Positions 32,901-40,779 are shown, numbered from the stretch's first letter. The stretch is 64,000 nt of DNA from Aplysia californica (GCF_000002075.1 NW_004798248.1:47685-111684), one strand, 5' to 3'. The notes: generated by a model from the sequence alone, not told the origin. Numbers and translations: made by a program.

Positions 32901-35028
32901 TTATTGAAATACCCCCAAAAACGCCAGTCTTCAACGCTTGTGACTGGTGAAAGGGCCCAGTCGCAAGTGAGTTAATTATTTTTTTTTTAGATAAGAACAT
33001 TATTTTTTTTTAAAGAAAAAAAAAAAGATAAGAACTTTATTGAAATCAGAAAACAGAAATAATCGACATAAAATTCACTTGATCTTCACGACAGCATTGT
33101 AGTGCAATTACCAATTTTATTCTTCTCTTCATAGGGTGTTGCCGTGGCCGACTTGTTCCTGTCTAAATCTGCCGTCAATCACTGCACGGACAAAAACCTC
33201 TTCCGAACAGAGATGTCTCAGGTGGTGTTGAAAGGCAGACAGAACTTGTCAAGTATATCCAAGGTGAGTGTCTAATCTTTCATCTTTTTCTGCTGTGCTC
33301 TTCAACAAGAAACTTTTTGGTTTAGTATACAGTATAACATGGATAGGTTGAACACAGAAGACTCAAAATTATTCATCCGTCGAACAGTGCCTGCAATCTG
33401 GTTGGGGGTTTTTTTTCCTTCTTTATCTTTGTAAGATGTCTCTCGAACTACAGATCATGCAAACTACCGAGGCCGGTCCCAGCGAATTTGGGCTATCCAT
33501 GTTATACTGTACATGTATTAGTCTGCACGGATTTTAAAGTTTTGTCTTCTGGCTGTCATTTCCCAGCAATAATATCTTTGGCTGAGGCTTCCTCAGGATT
33601 GACTCGACTGTGTCTGTTTTTTCCAAATTCAGATTGCCAAACTAGCCAAAATGATGGCTTTCAAATAGCGTTGTACCGTGTCAGTAAGCAAATGAAAAAG
33701 CAATCCTTTGTGTGCTTTTGCCACAACAGTAGGTCCCAACGAGTATGTCCTATAGTGTGCTCTGTTTTGTTTACTCCTTGTCATAGAAATCCATTTTTCT
33801 CAAAACAGGGAATTTGGATGTATAATCACTTCAAGCTCTGAGTCAACGATTTATAGTGTGACGGCTGCATATTGCCTCACATTATAAAAAGATTAAAACT
33901 TATAAAGAAGACGAAACACAACATCTTTGCTCGCCTACCTGCCGGAAAAACTTATTTATTGTTTTTCTTTTCTAATGAGATCTCGTGTATTCAAAACGAG
34001 ACAATATGATACGTGGCAAGAAGGGGAAATAATGGTGATATCAAAGAATCGTTATTGCAACATTCGCAACATAGTTCCTTCCCATTTTTACATTTCAAAA
34101 CAACAGGCATTACGTATAGTAACACAAAAATATTTCATTAAACTTCCGCTCAAACCTCACAGTTTTTGGTCCGTTCTCAGTGACCGGTGAAGACCACAGC
34201 AAGCTGACAAAACACGTTTTTTCATTTTGGTGCCAACATTTTTTATTTGCTAAATCGCAAGCCTGATCAGCTACCCTATTTGTGTGGAAAAAATCAAAGT
34301 GAAACTGTGACTAGTTTTTGAATAAATTCGAATTCAAATTTCGAATCACCCTATTTTTAAATGACAAAAAAACTCTTTTTCTCTAGACTGCTGTGAAGAT
34401 AAAAATGCGTTTTAACAGCTTACACTTACAGCACAGTTATTGTCACCAGATGTAAGATTTTGTCTCTATTATTGTCTTTTACTTACTGATGACATGATCA
34501 GTAGCTGGAACAGGAAACTTCTTTTTTTTTAAATTCTGTCTATTTTGCCAATTCCGCTGTCTGCTGTTGGAAGTTTTGCAATTAATTTTTGTTATTAACT
34601 TTGACAAGAGTTATTTTTTACAAACTTTCTATACTGTCATTGTTATTTGTTACATAGTTTCATAACACTATGTAACAAACTATTTTTTAAATGTTGGTAT
34701 CTTTTACAACAAATTATTATTTGTAGGTAATTTTTCACATTGTTTTTCACATACCTTCTTAATTCATATTTTTAACAAACCTGCTCAACACTGATGAGTC
34801 ACAGTACTGACTTTCTTTCGTTACCTTTGTCCTCACCAGATCAAGGTCGCGGAACTGATGCATGAAGTCTTCGATGTTCTCAGCCGTCACAAAATCCAAC
34901 TGGAGTCAAGTTTTGCCACCATTATCTTAGCCATCGCTATGCTGGAAGGTCTCGGGCGATCTTTAGACCCAAATTTGGACTTGCTACAACAAGCAAGACC
35001 GATTGTACTAAATTCCGCTTTTCGATAA
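19486..35028 (+). CDS. ADCK2: ADCK2, mitochondrial UbiB/ADCK-family kinase-like protein
   Basis: Eleven coding exons: 19486-19915, 21591-21871, 22908-23001, 23651-23760, 25094-25243, 26414-26542, 28155-28253, 28941-29021, 30543-30713, 33135-33263, 34840-35028. All introns are GT-AG, phases are consistent and the product is 620 aa (human 626). The N-terminus (MMSPVRRILTSTSFHTG) is basic and Ser/Thr-rich, fitting a mitochondrial presequence, followed by a hydrophobic segment AIHLSVLFFPLLVLYPVS (about 126-143). UbiB/ADCK hallmarks appear in order: KLGQ (170-173, the KxGQ motif), GSGCIAQ (231-237, the Ala-rich loop equivalent), VAIK (302-305, invariant Lys), HADLHPGN (439-446, catalytic loop) and DCG (489-491, in the DFG position). 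The end GLGRSLDPNLDLLQQARP matches the ADCK2 C-terminus closely. ADCK2 is a mitochondrial protein linked in mammals to coenzyme Q and fatty-acid oxidation. I see no defect; it looks functional. Confidence 0.96.
20022..20786 (+). mobile_element. inverted-repeat ends around a LINE insertion
   Basis: The insert in MITE copy 3 begins TCGTCGCCTCAGAACCATTT then TGTCCAAA and ends TTTGGACAAAATAGTTCG then AGGCGATGA, inverted repeats of about 27 bp with few mismatches. Between them lies LINE 3' sequence. The simplest reading is a short palindromic element in the MITE that was later hit by the LINE. No clear target duplication was found. Confidence 0.55.
20053..20747 (+). pseudogene. 5'-truncated LINE (CR1/L2-like) 3' end
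   Basis: Translation of the first part shows a reverse-transcriptase C-terminal pattern: VTIDNKLDWHPHAAL, INKRIFLLRNLRTFHVDIRL, LLKVCYYFVF, then ISRYDFTKIDEMYNTTFIRK and IKSIINDPFHTNF. The 3' end is AATTTCCCTCTGGGATAATA then AAGTACTA and TATCTTATCTTA repeats. Several stops and frame changes mark it as dead. The pattern fits the CR1/L2/Rex-type group; the exact clade is not settled. A second copy is at 30731-31325 on the minus strand. Confidence 0.7.
21591..21871 (+). CDS. ADCK2: ADCK2 exon 2 (KxGQ motif)
   Basis: Starts after a TTTCAG acceptor. Encodes LYRATERSGATFIKLGQWAS, RRDLFSPDFCECFSRLH and ends PIGSGCIAQ at CAG before GTGATT. The most conserved part of the protein. Confidence 0.95.
21905..21978 (+). 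repeat. possible tRNA-derived SINE head
   Basis: CTCCTTTAGCTCAGATAATA resembles a tRNA 5' half with A box and TTGGTTTGAAACTCAAAG resembles a B box. In ADCK2 intron 2. No tail family seen. Confidence 0.3.
22908..23001 (+). CDS. ADCK2: ADCK2 exon 3
   Basis: VYKGSIPSSFASSEITKE then RDEDDHQIFYEE, ending in phase 1 at GTGAGA. The VYK strand completes the glycine-rich-loop region. The rest is a variable, acidic insert also present but unconserved in vertebrate ADCK2. Confidence 0.88.
23651..23760 (+). CDS. ADCK2: ADCK2 exon 4 (VAIK lysine)
   Basis: GVEVASLPVDSHTDALST and a low-complexity stretch lead to DVIPVAIK, the strand with the invariant lysine. Phase 1 acceptor, phase 0 donor GTGAAG. The donor is weak but the junction to VLHPN in exon 5 fits the family. 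Confidence 0.88.
24534..24682 (+). repeat. hairpin-tailed SINE-like repeat, copy 4 (truncated)
   Basis: Lacks the GTTTTACAG start but retains ACAAGTACCGAAGATTAG, AGAGTAACAAATGCAG, GGAGAGATAAGGATC and GAACCTGCCAACTGCCCGC. In ADCK2 intron 4. Confidence 0.6.
24739..24924 (+). pseudogene. LINE C-terminal coding tail (RTE-like)
   Basis: Reads RQALMRNPQGKRKKGRPKMT, WR, stop, then VVQAEIEKAGTSWKQIEKDA, QDRLRWSNVVDGLCSTGS and a TAA. The GKRKRGRPK-TWRR...W..I..LA.DR..WR..V..LC pattern is a well-known C-terminus of many invertebrate LINEs, often RTE-like. One in-frame stop and nothing upstream. In ADCK2 intron 4. Confidence 0.7.
25094..25243 (+). CDS. ADCK2: ADCK2 exon 5
   Basis: Fifty codons, VLHPNIRETFHRDLVLMA to VQEFSETMNRQ, phase 0 at both ends. 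Confidence 0.93.
25779..26031 (+). mobile_element. MITE with CTGCCGTAAG ends, copy 1
   Basis: About 253 bp. Left end CTGCCGTAAGCTGAC, right end GTCAACTTACGGCAG, continuing inward as a longer imperfect inverted repeat (ACAAAACGCC / GGCGTTTTGT). The middle has AATTTGAATTCGAATTTATT. A second copy in opposite orientation lies at 34190-34437. No coding capacity. In ADCK2 intron 5. Confidence 0.75.
26414..26542 (+). CDS. ADCK2: ADCK2 exon 6
   Basis: Forty-three codons, LDMRHEARNLQRFTRNFHN to RRNILVETFE, ending at GTAAGT. The D-R-EA-N motif is a family hallmark. Confidence 0.95.
27127..27465 (+). mobile_element. possible non-autonomous hAT element
   Basis: Left end TGGCAAACTCAAGGCCTGCA then GGCTACATCTGGCCC resembles Charlie-like hAT termini. 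The far end reads AGCCTGCAACCTTAAG...TTTGAGTTTGTGCC, an inverted but gapped match. Target duplication not identified. In ADCK2 intron 6. Confidence 0.38.
28155..28253 (+). CDS. ADCK2: ADCK2 exon 7
   Basis: Thirty-three codons, EGISVGQVVSDHSYP to LGMDLLMRM. Ends before GTAATG. Confidence 0.93.
28313..28372 (-). repeat. short LINE tail (GATAAGATAATACTTTATT)
   Basis: AGATAAGATAATACTTTATT then GTCC matches the 3' terminus of the LINE copies at 20747 and 30731, on the minus strand. Strongly 5'-truncated. In ADCK2 intron 7. Confidence 0.6.
28690..28845 (+). repeat. GAGGCTAAAACAGCACCTGG repeat, copy 1
   Basis: About 150 bp with GAAGCGGAACCAAT, AAAGAGGCTAAAACAGCACC, TGGACATGG and GGTGCCTCTATAAATAAAT. 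A second copy sits inside the minisatellite at 62424-62553. Possibly the 3' end of a SINE or LINE. In ADCK2 intron 7. Confidence 0.6.
28941..29021 (+). CDS. ADCK2: ADCK2 exon 8 (catalytic loop)
   Basis: Twenty-seven codons: VFVDNLVHADLHPGNLLVQ then NLESFHKE. HADLHPGN is the ADCK catalytic and metal-binding loop. Donor GTAACT. Confidence 0.96.
29277..29440 (+). repeat. hairpin-tailed SINE-like repeat, copy 5
   Basis: GATAAGAGTTTTACAGTATT, AAAAGGTCAGATATGTGC, GATTGGAAAGAAGAAGCAAA and GAGCACCCGCCAACTACCC identify the family. In ADCK2 intron 8, inverted relative to the next two copies. Confidence 0.65.
29622..29808 (-). repeat. hairpin-tailed SINE-like repeat, copy 6
   Basis: Reverse orientation to copy 5: GGTGTGGTTTGCTCCTTCTT, then CATCTCTAATCTTCAGCACT and ATATGACCTAATTGTGTTGC with AAGTGCC, where the stem is nearly kept. 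Only about 180 bp from copy 5, so the two could pair in the ADCK2 pre-mRNA. Confidence 0.65.
29902..29960. repeat. (GT)n microsatellite
   Basis: GT run broken by CGCG and TATG, in ADCK2 intron 8. Confidence 0.88.
30335..30525 (-). repeat. hairpin-tailed SINE-like repeat, copy 7 (perfect hairpin)
   Basis: GGTGGGGTTTACTCCTTCTT, CATCAAACATCTATCATCC and GGCACTT (30454-30460), a 20-nt loop ATATGACCTTATTGTGTTGC, AAGTGCC (30481-30487), then GTAAAACTCTTTACTAAAA. The stem is perfect. It ends about 15 bp before ADCK2 exon 9. Confidence 0.7.
30543..30713 (+). CDS. ADCK2: ADCK2 exon 9 (DCG, DFG-equivalent)
   Basis: Fifty-seven codons. A variable start (KTAVVEVDALDV) precedes RLVLLDCGITTSL, where Asp489 is the metal-binding Asp. 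Human ADCK2 has LDAGI here, so Cys replaces Ala. The donor GTAAGA is followed only 17 bp later by an antisense LINE tail. Confidence 0.94.
30731..31325 (-). pseudogene. 5'-truncated LINE (CR1/L2-like) 3' end, second copy
   Basis: Antisense to ADCK2. Starts on the plus strand as GATAAGATAAGATAATACTT then TATTATCCC; the minus strand encodes KASKISEYDFTRIYEMYNTE and KNIINDSSHPF, matching the copy at 20053-20747. The frame is broken. The insertion point is 17 bp from the ADCK2 exon 9 donor. Confidence 0.7.
31395..31462 (+). repeat. weak tRNA-like segment
   Basis: GTAGTTTAGAGGCATGGCGT then CGGACTTGCAGTTAAAAGAT resembles the 5' two thirds of a tRNA. The B-box region is not clear. Possible SINE head remnant. 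Confidence 0.25.
31483..31912 (+). mobile_element. MITE, GGAATCAGGC family, copy 4
   Basis: Left end TGGCATCGTGGTGCTATCAG then GCGCCCGTCAAAATAG, right end GGCGCCAGATTCCACTACG. Interior blocks (GGCTGAACACA-like region, TTGATTAAAAGGACAAAAAA, GGCGGCCATTTTCTCGC) match copies 1 and 5. Contains a G run near 31800. In ADCK2 intron 9. Confidence 0.75.
32047..32970 (+). mobile_element. non-autonomous TTAA-flanked DNA transposon
   Basis: 924 bp bounded on both sides by TTAA (32043-32046 and 32971-32974). Ends are CTCACTTCAGACGGG and CCCAGTCGCAAGTGAG, inverted with a few mismatches. Just inside the left end lie further GGGTCAC / GTGACCC inverted repeats in locally GC-rich DNA. TTAA duplications are typical of piggyBac and Kolobok; no transposase coding is present. 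In ADCK2 intron 9. Confidence 0.68.
33135..33263 (+). CDS. ADCK2: ADCK2 exon 10
   Basis: Forty-three codons, GVAVADLFLSKSAVNHC to GRQNLSSISK, with an ATAG acceptor and GTGAGT donor. Confidence 0.92.
34190..34437 (-). mobile_element. MITE with CTGCCGTAAG ends, copy 2 (diverged)
   Basis: Reverse orientation to the element at 25779. Shares CTGACAAAACACGTTTTTTC, TTTTGGTGCCAACATTTTT, AAGTGAAACTGTGACTAGTT and AAATTCGAATTCAAATTTCG. Its ends are worn. In ADCK2 intron 10. Confidence 0.65.
34840..35028 (+). CDS. ADCK2: ADCK2 exon 11
   Basis: Sixty-two codons and TAA stop: IKVAELMHEVFDVLS to LESSFATIILAIAMLEGLGR and the end VLNSAFR. The LEGLGRSLDP block is conserved across ADCK proteins. Confidence 0.96.
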   Translation: MKVAELMHEVFDVLSRHKIQLESSFATIILAIAMLEGLGRSLDPNLDLLQQARPIVLNSAFR

Positions 35029-35092
35029 AGTGCTTCTAATTCCCAAGAGTAAGAAAGAGCTGATAGTATCAAGATAGAAATTTATAATTTAT

Positions 35093-35098
35093 AATAAA
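35093..35098 (+). promoter_or_regulatory. ADCK2 poly(A) signal
   Basis: AATAAA about 65 bp after the ADCK2 stop codon, the first canonical signal downstream, in AT-rich DNA. Confidence 0.7.
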
Positions 35099-35279
35099 TG
35101 TACAAATAGTTCAGCTTTCAACTGTCTTCCTTTCATTGACACATCAAAAGTTTTGAGAAATACTCCCTACCATAAATCACTTATCAATGATACTTTTAGT
35201 AGCTCAGGTTTGCTTTTAGTTTAGTCAAACGCGCAACATTTTTGTTAATGGCTCGTGTATCTTCACAATGTACATATGT

Positions 35280-35712
35280 GATGCAGCGTAGTGAAATCAG
35301 GCGTCAAAATAATGAAAGCCAAGAAACTAGCATTTTTCCGCAGGTTTGGGAATTTTTATTGAATTTTTGTGTTTTGGCTCAACACCTTTCAGGCCCATTA
35401 AAGAACACATTTCTGTGTTGATTTTATTGAAAAACGATTAAAGGCACAAAAAAGTATAAATTTTCAGTTTTCACGTACTCTAAAGCTGAGGAAATAACTC
35501 ATTTTTGGGGACCATTTTCTCACTAATTTTACCTCCAAAACCAGGTAACCCCTACCTCATTCATTTGCAAATATTTTGACTTCTATTCCAGATAAATGGG
35601 GGTTTTTTAATCCAAAGCAAGACAAATGAATAAGCTTTAAGATGGTACAAATAACTCTACATGCCCAAAAATTGACGAGAGCCTGATTCCACCATTTCGT
35701 GACACTCACATG
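35280..35712 (+). mobile_element. MITE, GGAATCAGGC family, copy 5
   Basis: Left end TGTGATGCAGCGTAGTGAAA then TCAGGC, right end GAGCCTGATTCCACCATTTC then GTGACACTCACA. Interior aligns with copy 1 throughout (CATTTTTCCGCAGGTTTGG, GGCTCAACACCTTTCAGGCC, CCATTTTCTCACTAATTTTA). Lies about 180 bp past the ADCK2 poly(A) signal. Confidence 0.82.
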
Positions 35713-36770
35713 TTTCTATTCTTAACACTTAGGACAACCTTGCAAACCAGAACACATGCCTCAATGTGTGCTACCTTTACCCTTTTCCCGTCTAGACATG
35801 AAAGGAAGGAAATACGGCATAAAAGGGCATTGCATGCGGGTCTGTACTGTTAAATATCTGGCCGTCTAGACCAGCTTTTGCACTGTGATGCAAGAAGATT
35901 TCCAGGAGTTTATTTTCTTTTGACCGGTAATTATTCAGTATATGGGTTTGATTCCTCTGTCAACACAAAATTACATTATAATTCATTATTCAAGAGGTTG
36001 GACTTCTGAATATCAACGTCTGCTACTGACTTTGGATGTAGGGTTGGTAGTGGTAGCCTTTACAATACAATCTCGTAATAGATGGTGCGGGAAGTTATAG
36101 TTCCATAGCCTTTATGCAACCAATGCGCTTCTCAGCCCTGACATCATTTTTAAAAGTTCAGTTTATGCAGTTTTTACAATTTTACCGGATAGCCAAAAGA
36201 CTGGGTGTTGTTATAAAGAAGACAACATTTGCTTTAGAAATGTTAAAGAAGTTATTACATGTATCAAAATTGTATTCTTAAAAATATTGACTTGGGATGC
36301 TTGCAAAGAGTGTGTTTTCTTGGTCACAACATTCAGTTGGGGGGGGGGGGTTGGCTCTCCTGAAAAAGTGTAAAAACTGCATATACTGTACTTTTAAAAA
36401 TGACAGCAGAGTTATGTGTGAATACTCAACTTGGGGAAGGCTGTGCTTTTTCTTTCACCTGCTGGCTTGTACTTGGAGCCAACTTGTCGTGTATTCCTGA
36501 GTTTCCAGCACTTTGCTAGACCCAAAGCCAGCTCAGATTTAAAACTCACCCAGCAGAACTGCTTAGTATTGATAGTTTATTCCCTGATAATATGATTTGA
36601 ATCTTGTCAAAGAGGAACTTGCGGAGTCCTTTTTTTCTCTGAAAAAAAAAAGGTGTGAAGTAGGTTGAAAATATTTGGGGCCCACTCTTAAAATGAAAGC
36701 AATTAAATGTAATGTAGATCAACCAACTTTCTTTCTTTGTCAACTGATGACTCTTTTTTTCTTTTTTCTT
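35713..36770. other. intergenic, nothing recognised
   Basis: AT-rich DNA with one G run near 36341 and no gene or repeat family that I can name. A weak B-box-like GGGTTTGATTCC occurs at about 35945. Confidence 0.4.
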
Positions 36771-36774
36771 TTTA

Positions 36775-36840
36775 TAGTAGAGGGTTTTACGGCGCTCACA
36801 ACTGCATAAGGCCATATGAGCGCCAGCTGATGACTCTGCT
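36775..36840 (-). repeat. hairpin tail, GGCGCTC type
   Basis: GGCGCTC (36791-36797), a 20-nt loop ACAACTGCATAAGGCCATAT, GAGCGCC (36818-36824): a perfect 7-bp stem. Preceded on the plus strand by TATAGTAGAGGGTTTTAC. On the minus strand this is the 3' tail of a SINE-like element. Confidence 0.65.
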
Positions 36841-37007
36841 ACGGCCTGAAGTGATAACTGTGGTAAAAAGAACAGTAACTTGCTGTGATGTGCAGGTATT
36901 ATGGGTGTACCATACAGATACAGGTGGGCACGGATGGTTCAAACACGTCAAGGATTGACAAGCATGTTGGACTTGTCCATAATTCGGGAAAACTGATACA
37001 TGTCACA

Positions 37008-37436
37008 GGCGGTGGAATCAGGCACTCCTCAATTTTTGGGCATGTGATGTTAATGGTATCATCTAAAAGCTTATTAATTGCTTTCAATGAAAAAAATACT
37101 CTTCTATCTTGAACCGAAGTCAAGATATTTTACGATTTCAGGAGGTGGGGTTGCCTGGTTTCAGTGATAAAATTCGTGAGAAAATGGCTGCCAAAGCTCA
37201 GTAACTTCAATAGCTTGAGAGTCCTTTAAAACTGAAAAATAACATTTTTTGTGCCTTTTATCAACTTTTTCTGTCAAATTTACTCAGAAACGTATTTTTA
37301 TATATGGATGTAAAAGGTGTTAAGTCAGAAAAAAAAAATTAGCAAAAATTGTCAAACTGGTGGGGAAATGCCGATATTTTCGATTTCATGATTTTGACTA
37401 GCACCTGATTTCACCATGATGCCCCAGATATAACCA
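37008..37436 (-). mobile_element. MITE, GGAATCAGGC family, copy 6
   Basis: Left end TGTCACAGGCGGTGGAATCA then GGCACTCCTC, right end GCACCTGATTTCACCATGAT then GCCCCAGATA. Same orientation as copy 1; interior GGAGGTGGGGTTGCCTGGTT and GAGAAAATGGCTGCC match. Confidence 0.78.
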
Positions 37437-38129
37437 ATGAAAGAGATATCAGGCGGGGAATGGCAAGTTGTATATAAGCTATCCATGAGTTGGTGTTTTC
37501 TGTGTTAGCACTACATGTATCTGTGCCATACCAATTGTCTAGACAATTTAGTGCTGGGCGGCTAGGTTACCGATTATTGAAAGCTAGGAATCGTAGGAAT
37601 CGACTCCGAACCCAATTACTTACATTCTAATGATGTGATTTTTTCCCTTGTGGTTACCGGGTTGGTGCCGAATATCTTCAGGATTTAGGATAACCTTGAT
37701 TTCGGAACACTACAAAGCATCAACTTCTTTTTTTTTTTCAAAATAAATTCTTTTTCAAAAAGAAGATTTTAATGATAAAAATAACTGGCAACCGTTGGTC
37801 TACGTAAAAAGGAGACGGAACTTAACTTCCTTAGTATCGGTTCTAGAATCGACTCTTCGCCCAACTCTACTAGACATCCTCTGAAACTTTAGAAGCATGA
37901 GGACATACCCAGGTGTTGTGAAGGAAGCATTAGTGAACAGGCTGTATAAAAATATGTGTGTTTGTTATAAATATGTATAATGTGCATCATCATCATCATC
38001 ATATAAATGTGCCTAAATGCAGGTAAAATTAATAAAATCCTATTTTATATTTTCTAGCCTTCCTTTTTCTCGTATTGTGTGATGTTAGCAATGATTAATG
38101 TGGGATGACTGTTTGGTCTCCTCGCACTT

Positions 38130-38190
38130 CTCTCTCTCTCTCCCCCTCTCTCTCCCCCTCTCTCTCCCTCCCTCTCTCTCCCTCCCTTTC
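38130..38190. repeat. CT-rich simple repeat
   Basis: Runs of CTCTCT broken by CCC. No coding significance. Confidence 0.85.
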
Positions 38191-38912
38191 TCCTCTTGCT
38201 CTGCAGCTTACACTGGTAGTTGTAATGATAGTTGTAAAGTGCATAGACCTTGCTGTAGTCATAGATATACACTACATGTATATAAATGAAATTATTATTT
38301 TATAGATCTAGTAAAGTTAAACCCTATCGATGCGACACATTTTGCTATCCCATGGTAGGCAACATCAAGATGAGGGAAATTGTGCATTCTTCAGGCTTCT
38401 CTTATTGTTGCCAAGAACCACAAATAAAATAAACTGCTTTCAAAACACAAGAGCCCAAACACTGAAGTGTGTCAGCATCAGGTCATCATTGCCCGTGCTC
38501 CCACCTGTGACATTTAGTCACCGAATAAAGCTCTCTGCGCAGACTTTAGCTTTTAAGGCTTGCCTTGTGATGCTGGCCGTTGGCTTTTGGGGCATGTGAC
38601 CAGTCCATCCCGGCCTTCTTTCATTTGAGATGTTATTTCTTCCTAAAGAACATTCTAGGACAGTTTGGTCAGCCCTTCTGCACACAGTTCAAGTTAAGGA
38701 GAAGCACATCAATATTATTATAATAGAATTAATTTAATTTAACTACCATTTATTTTGCACTAATTTGAGTAAAGAGAAGAACATTGACATAATAACAGAC
38801 AACTAGTGTAGGGAATGAGTAAAGACAGATGCACAGAGACAACAATTTGAGGGCGAAGTGTTAAAACTAGGACTTGCCACTGGTGTCCTCCAACCTTTTT
38901 TTTCTTAAAGTA

Positions 38913-39263
38913 AGTATTTTACAGCGCTCACAACTGCATAAGGTCATATGAGCGGATGTGACACATTGCCCTTATCTGAGAAGGCTAGGTGTTAGGTCTT
39001 ACCTACCATAAGATATGGGGTGTGGCGGAAAGACGGCAGTAAGAAGGAGCAAAGAAGTAGCAGTAGAGTAGAAAGGCTGCAGTAAGAGTCAGGAGCCCAG
39101 AGGAGGGGGCAAAGGAGGTGAGGGAGTGGGGGGCAGAAGATGAAGACAAAAGCGGACAATAACATTGTAAGAGAACAAAATTTTATGTTCCTGTCTGGGT
39201 TCGAACGCGGGGTCTATTGAATGAGAGGCAAACACCGTAACCTCTAGAAACATGACAGCCCCC
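38913..39263 (-). mobile_element. tRNA-headed SINE with hairpin tail
   Basis: On the minus strand: a tRNA-like head (39263-39191) with an A-box-like TTTCTAGAGGTTACGG, CTCTCATTCAAT in the anticodon region, a B box and T arm CGCGTTCGAACCC, and paired ends CTGTC/GACAG. The body is about 230 bp and C/T-rich. It ends in the hairpin tail CGCTCATATGACCTTATGCA...GAGCGC then TGTAAAATACTTACTTTAAG (38968-38910). This copy links the tRNA head to the hairpin tail in one element. The last stem pairs are partly lost. Confidence 0.6.
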
Positions 39264-39499
39264 TTCCAGCCATCTGCATTTTGTAAAGAAGAAATCATGT
39301 GACAGACCAATAGAAACAACACGACATTTTAGAAAATTATTAGACCTACCAACAGCACCATCCAACCATCGGTTTCTCAACAGGCACACCAACATTCAAA
39401 TAAACTATGAAAAAACCCCACTCAAATGTAAGTAAAATAATCAATTTATTTGAACTTCGTGTTTATGTGATTCCTTCAAACCACACATGATAGCCAACA

Positions 39500-39520
39500 T
39501 GGGGGGGGGGGGGGGGGGGG
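39500..39520. repeat. poly(G) tract
   Basis: About 21 consecutive G on the plus strand. Confidence 0.9.
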
Positions 39521-39746
39521 ACACAGAACAAGGAGGGGCCACCACTTTGACGGAAAGACCAGAAATAAGTACAGCACAGAACAGCATACAGTATATGTGA
39601 TTGTTGCTCATGGACTGGATAAGACCAGTGGGAAATAAAATCGAATAGAACAAATTCTCTAACGTCAGCCAATTTATTTTAACATCATGCCACAATTCAC
39701 TACCACACGTCGAAATACGTAACAACATTCATGAGTATCAATATAT

Positions 39747-40105
39747 GTAAGGCGTTGTGAAATCAGGCGCTCCTCAAAATAAGAAAATCGAAAAAACAGG
39801 TATATTTCTGCGGGTTTAGCAATTTTTAAAAGAACTTTTGTTTTTTGGCTCAACACCTTGTATGTCCATTTAAAAACATATTTGAGTGGAATTTTACTCA
39901 GGCACTCTCAAACTATAGAAGTCACAAAACTTTGGCAGTCATTTACTTGCCAGTTTTATCTCTGAAACCAGGTGACCCCATCCTCTTTTCCATCAAAATC
40001 AAGGCGAATGTACACGCTTTAAAATAATTCTTTAAATACTAATAACTCCATACACCAAAAAACTGGCGAGCACCTGATTTCACAGTGCCTTGACACATAC
40101 ACACA
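39747..40105 (+). mobile_element. MITE, GGAATCAGGC family, copy 7 (internal deletion)
   Basis: Left end TGTAAGGCGTTGTGAAATCA then GGCGCTCC, right end GAGCACCTGATTTCACAGTG then CCTTGACACATA. About 75 bp shorter than full copies because the segment after GGAATTTTACT is missing. Confidence 0.75.
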
Positions 40106-40289
40106 TATAAAGAGGGCTTCACTTAAAATTTTTAATTGATAGTGACCAAATTTTTCAAGGACAATACTAGTAGTGTCTTTTTTTTTTGTATGCCATGACC
40201 ACTGTAGAGATTTCTTTTAAAGATAAAGAAGAAGCACACATTAACTTGACAACTATCATTTCACAAAGGCTGACCGTTGAAGGAAAGCA

Positions 40290-40292
40290 AGG

Positions 40293-40328
<36 letters not shown>
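40290..40328. repeat. (GACA)n microsatellite
   Basis: Tetranucleotide GACA run of about nine units. Confidence 0.9.
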
Positions 40329-40602
40329 AAAGAGCGGAGGTACAGAATAGAGAGACCTACCAGAACGCCTCCTTATAATCCACGTCTTTTTGGACACAAG
40401 GACGTCTCAACAGAAGACTTTCCTGACTAAACTGATGATTGTCTTCCAGAGTATTCCCTAGACACGGCCTTAAACAAGGTCCACTCTACATGTACAAGGT
40501 CTGACACTAACTGTACATGAGAACTTAAGTCCACAGGTTCGCTCACAATCACATTTCCTCGCCATCACTTAAAATTGCAGTATATCAAAATTTCGAAAAA
40601 AT

Positions 40603-40778
40603 TTAGTAAGAGTTTTGCGGCACTTGAAACAATTAGGTTGTGTAAGTGCCGAAGGTTAGAGGCGCTGCAAGGGAGTAACAAACACAACAACATAAAAAAA
40701 GAGGAGAGAAAAGGACAATAAAAGTTTGATAGGAAGGACGGAAGGAGTTAACCACACCGGAGCACCCACCAACCATCC
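40603..40778 (+). repeat. hairpin-tailed SINE-like repeat, copy 8
   Basis: GTAAGAGTTTTGCGGCACTT with GGCACTT (40619-40625), an 18-nt loop and AAGTGCC (40644-40650), so the stem is perfect. The body has GAGAAAAGGACAATAAAAG and the end GAGCACCCACCAACCATCC. Confidence 0.68.
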
Positions 40779-40779
40779 T

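Noticed and set aside
33488-33841. 117-codon frame in ADCK2 intron 10
   Set aside because: No similarity to a known protein, no periodic codon signal, lies between well-defined ADCK2 exons.
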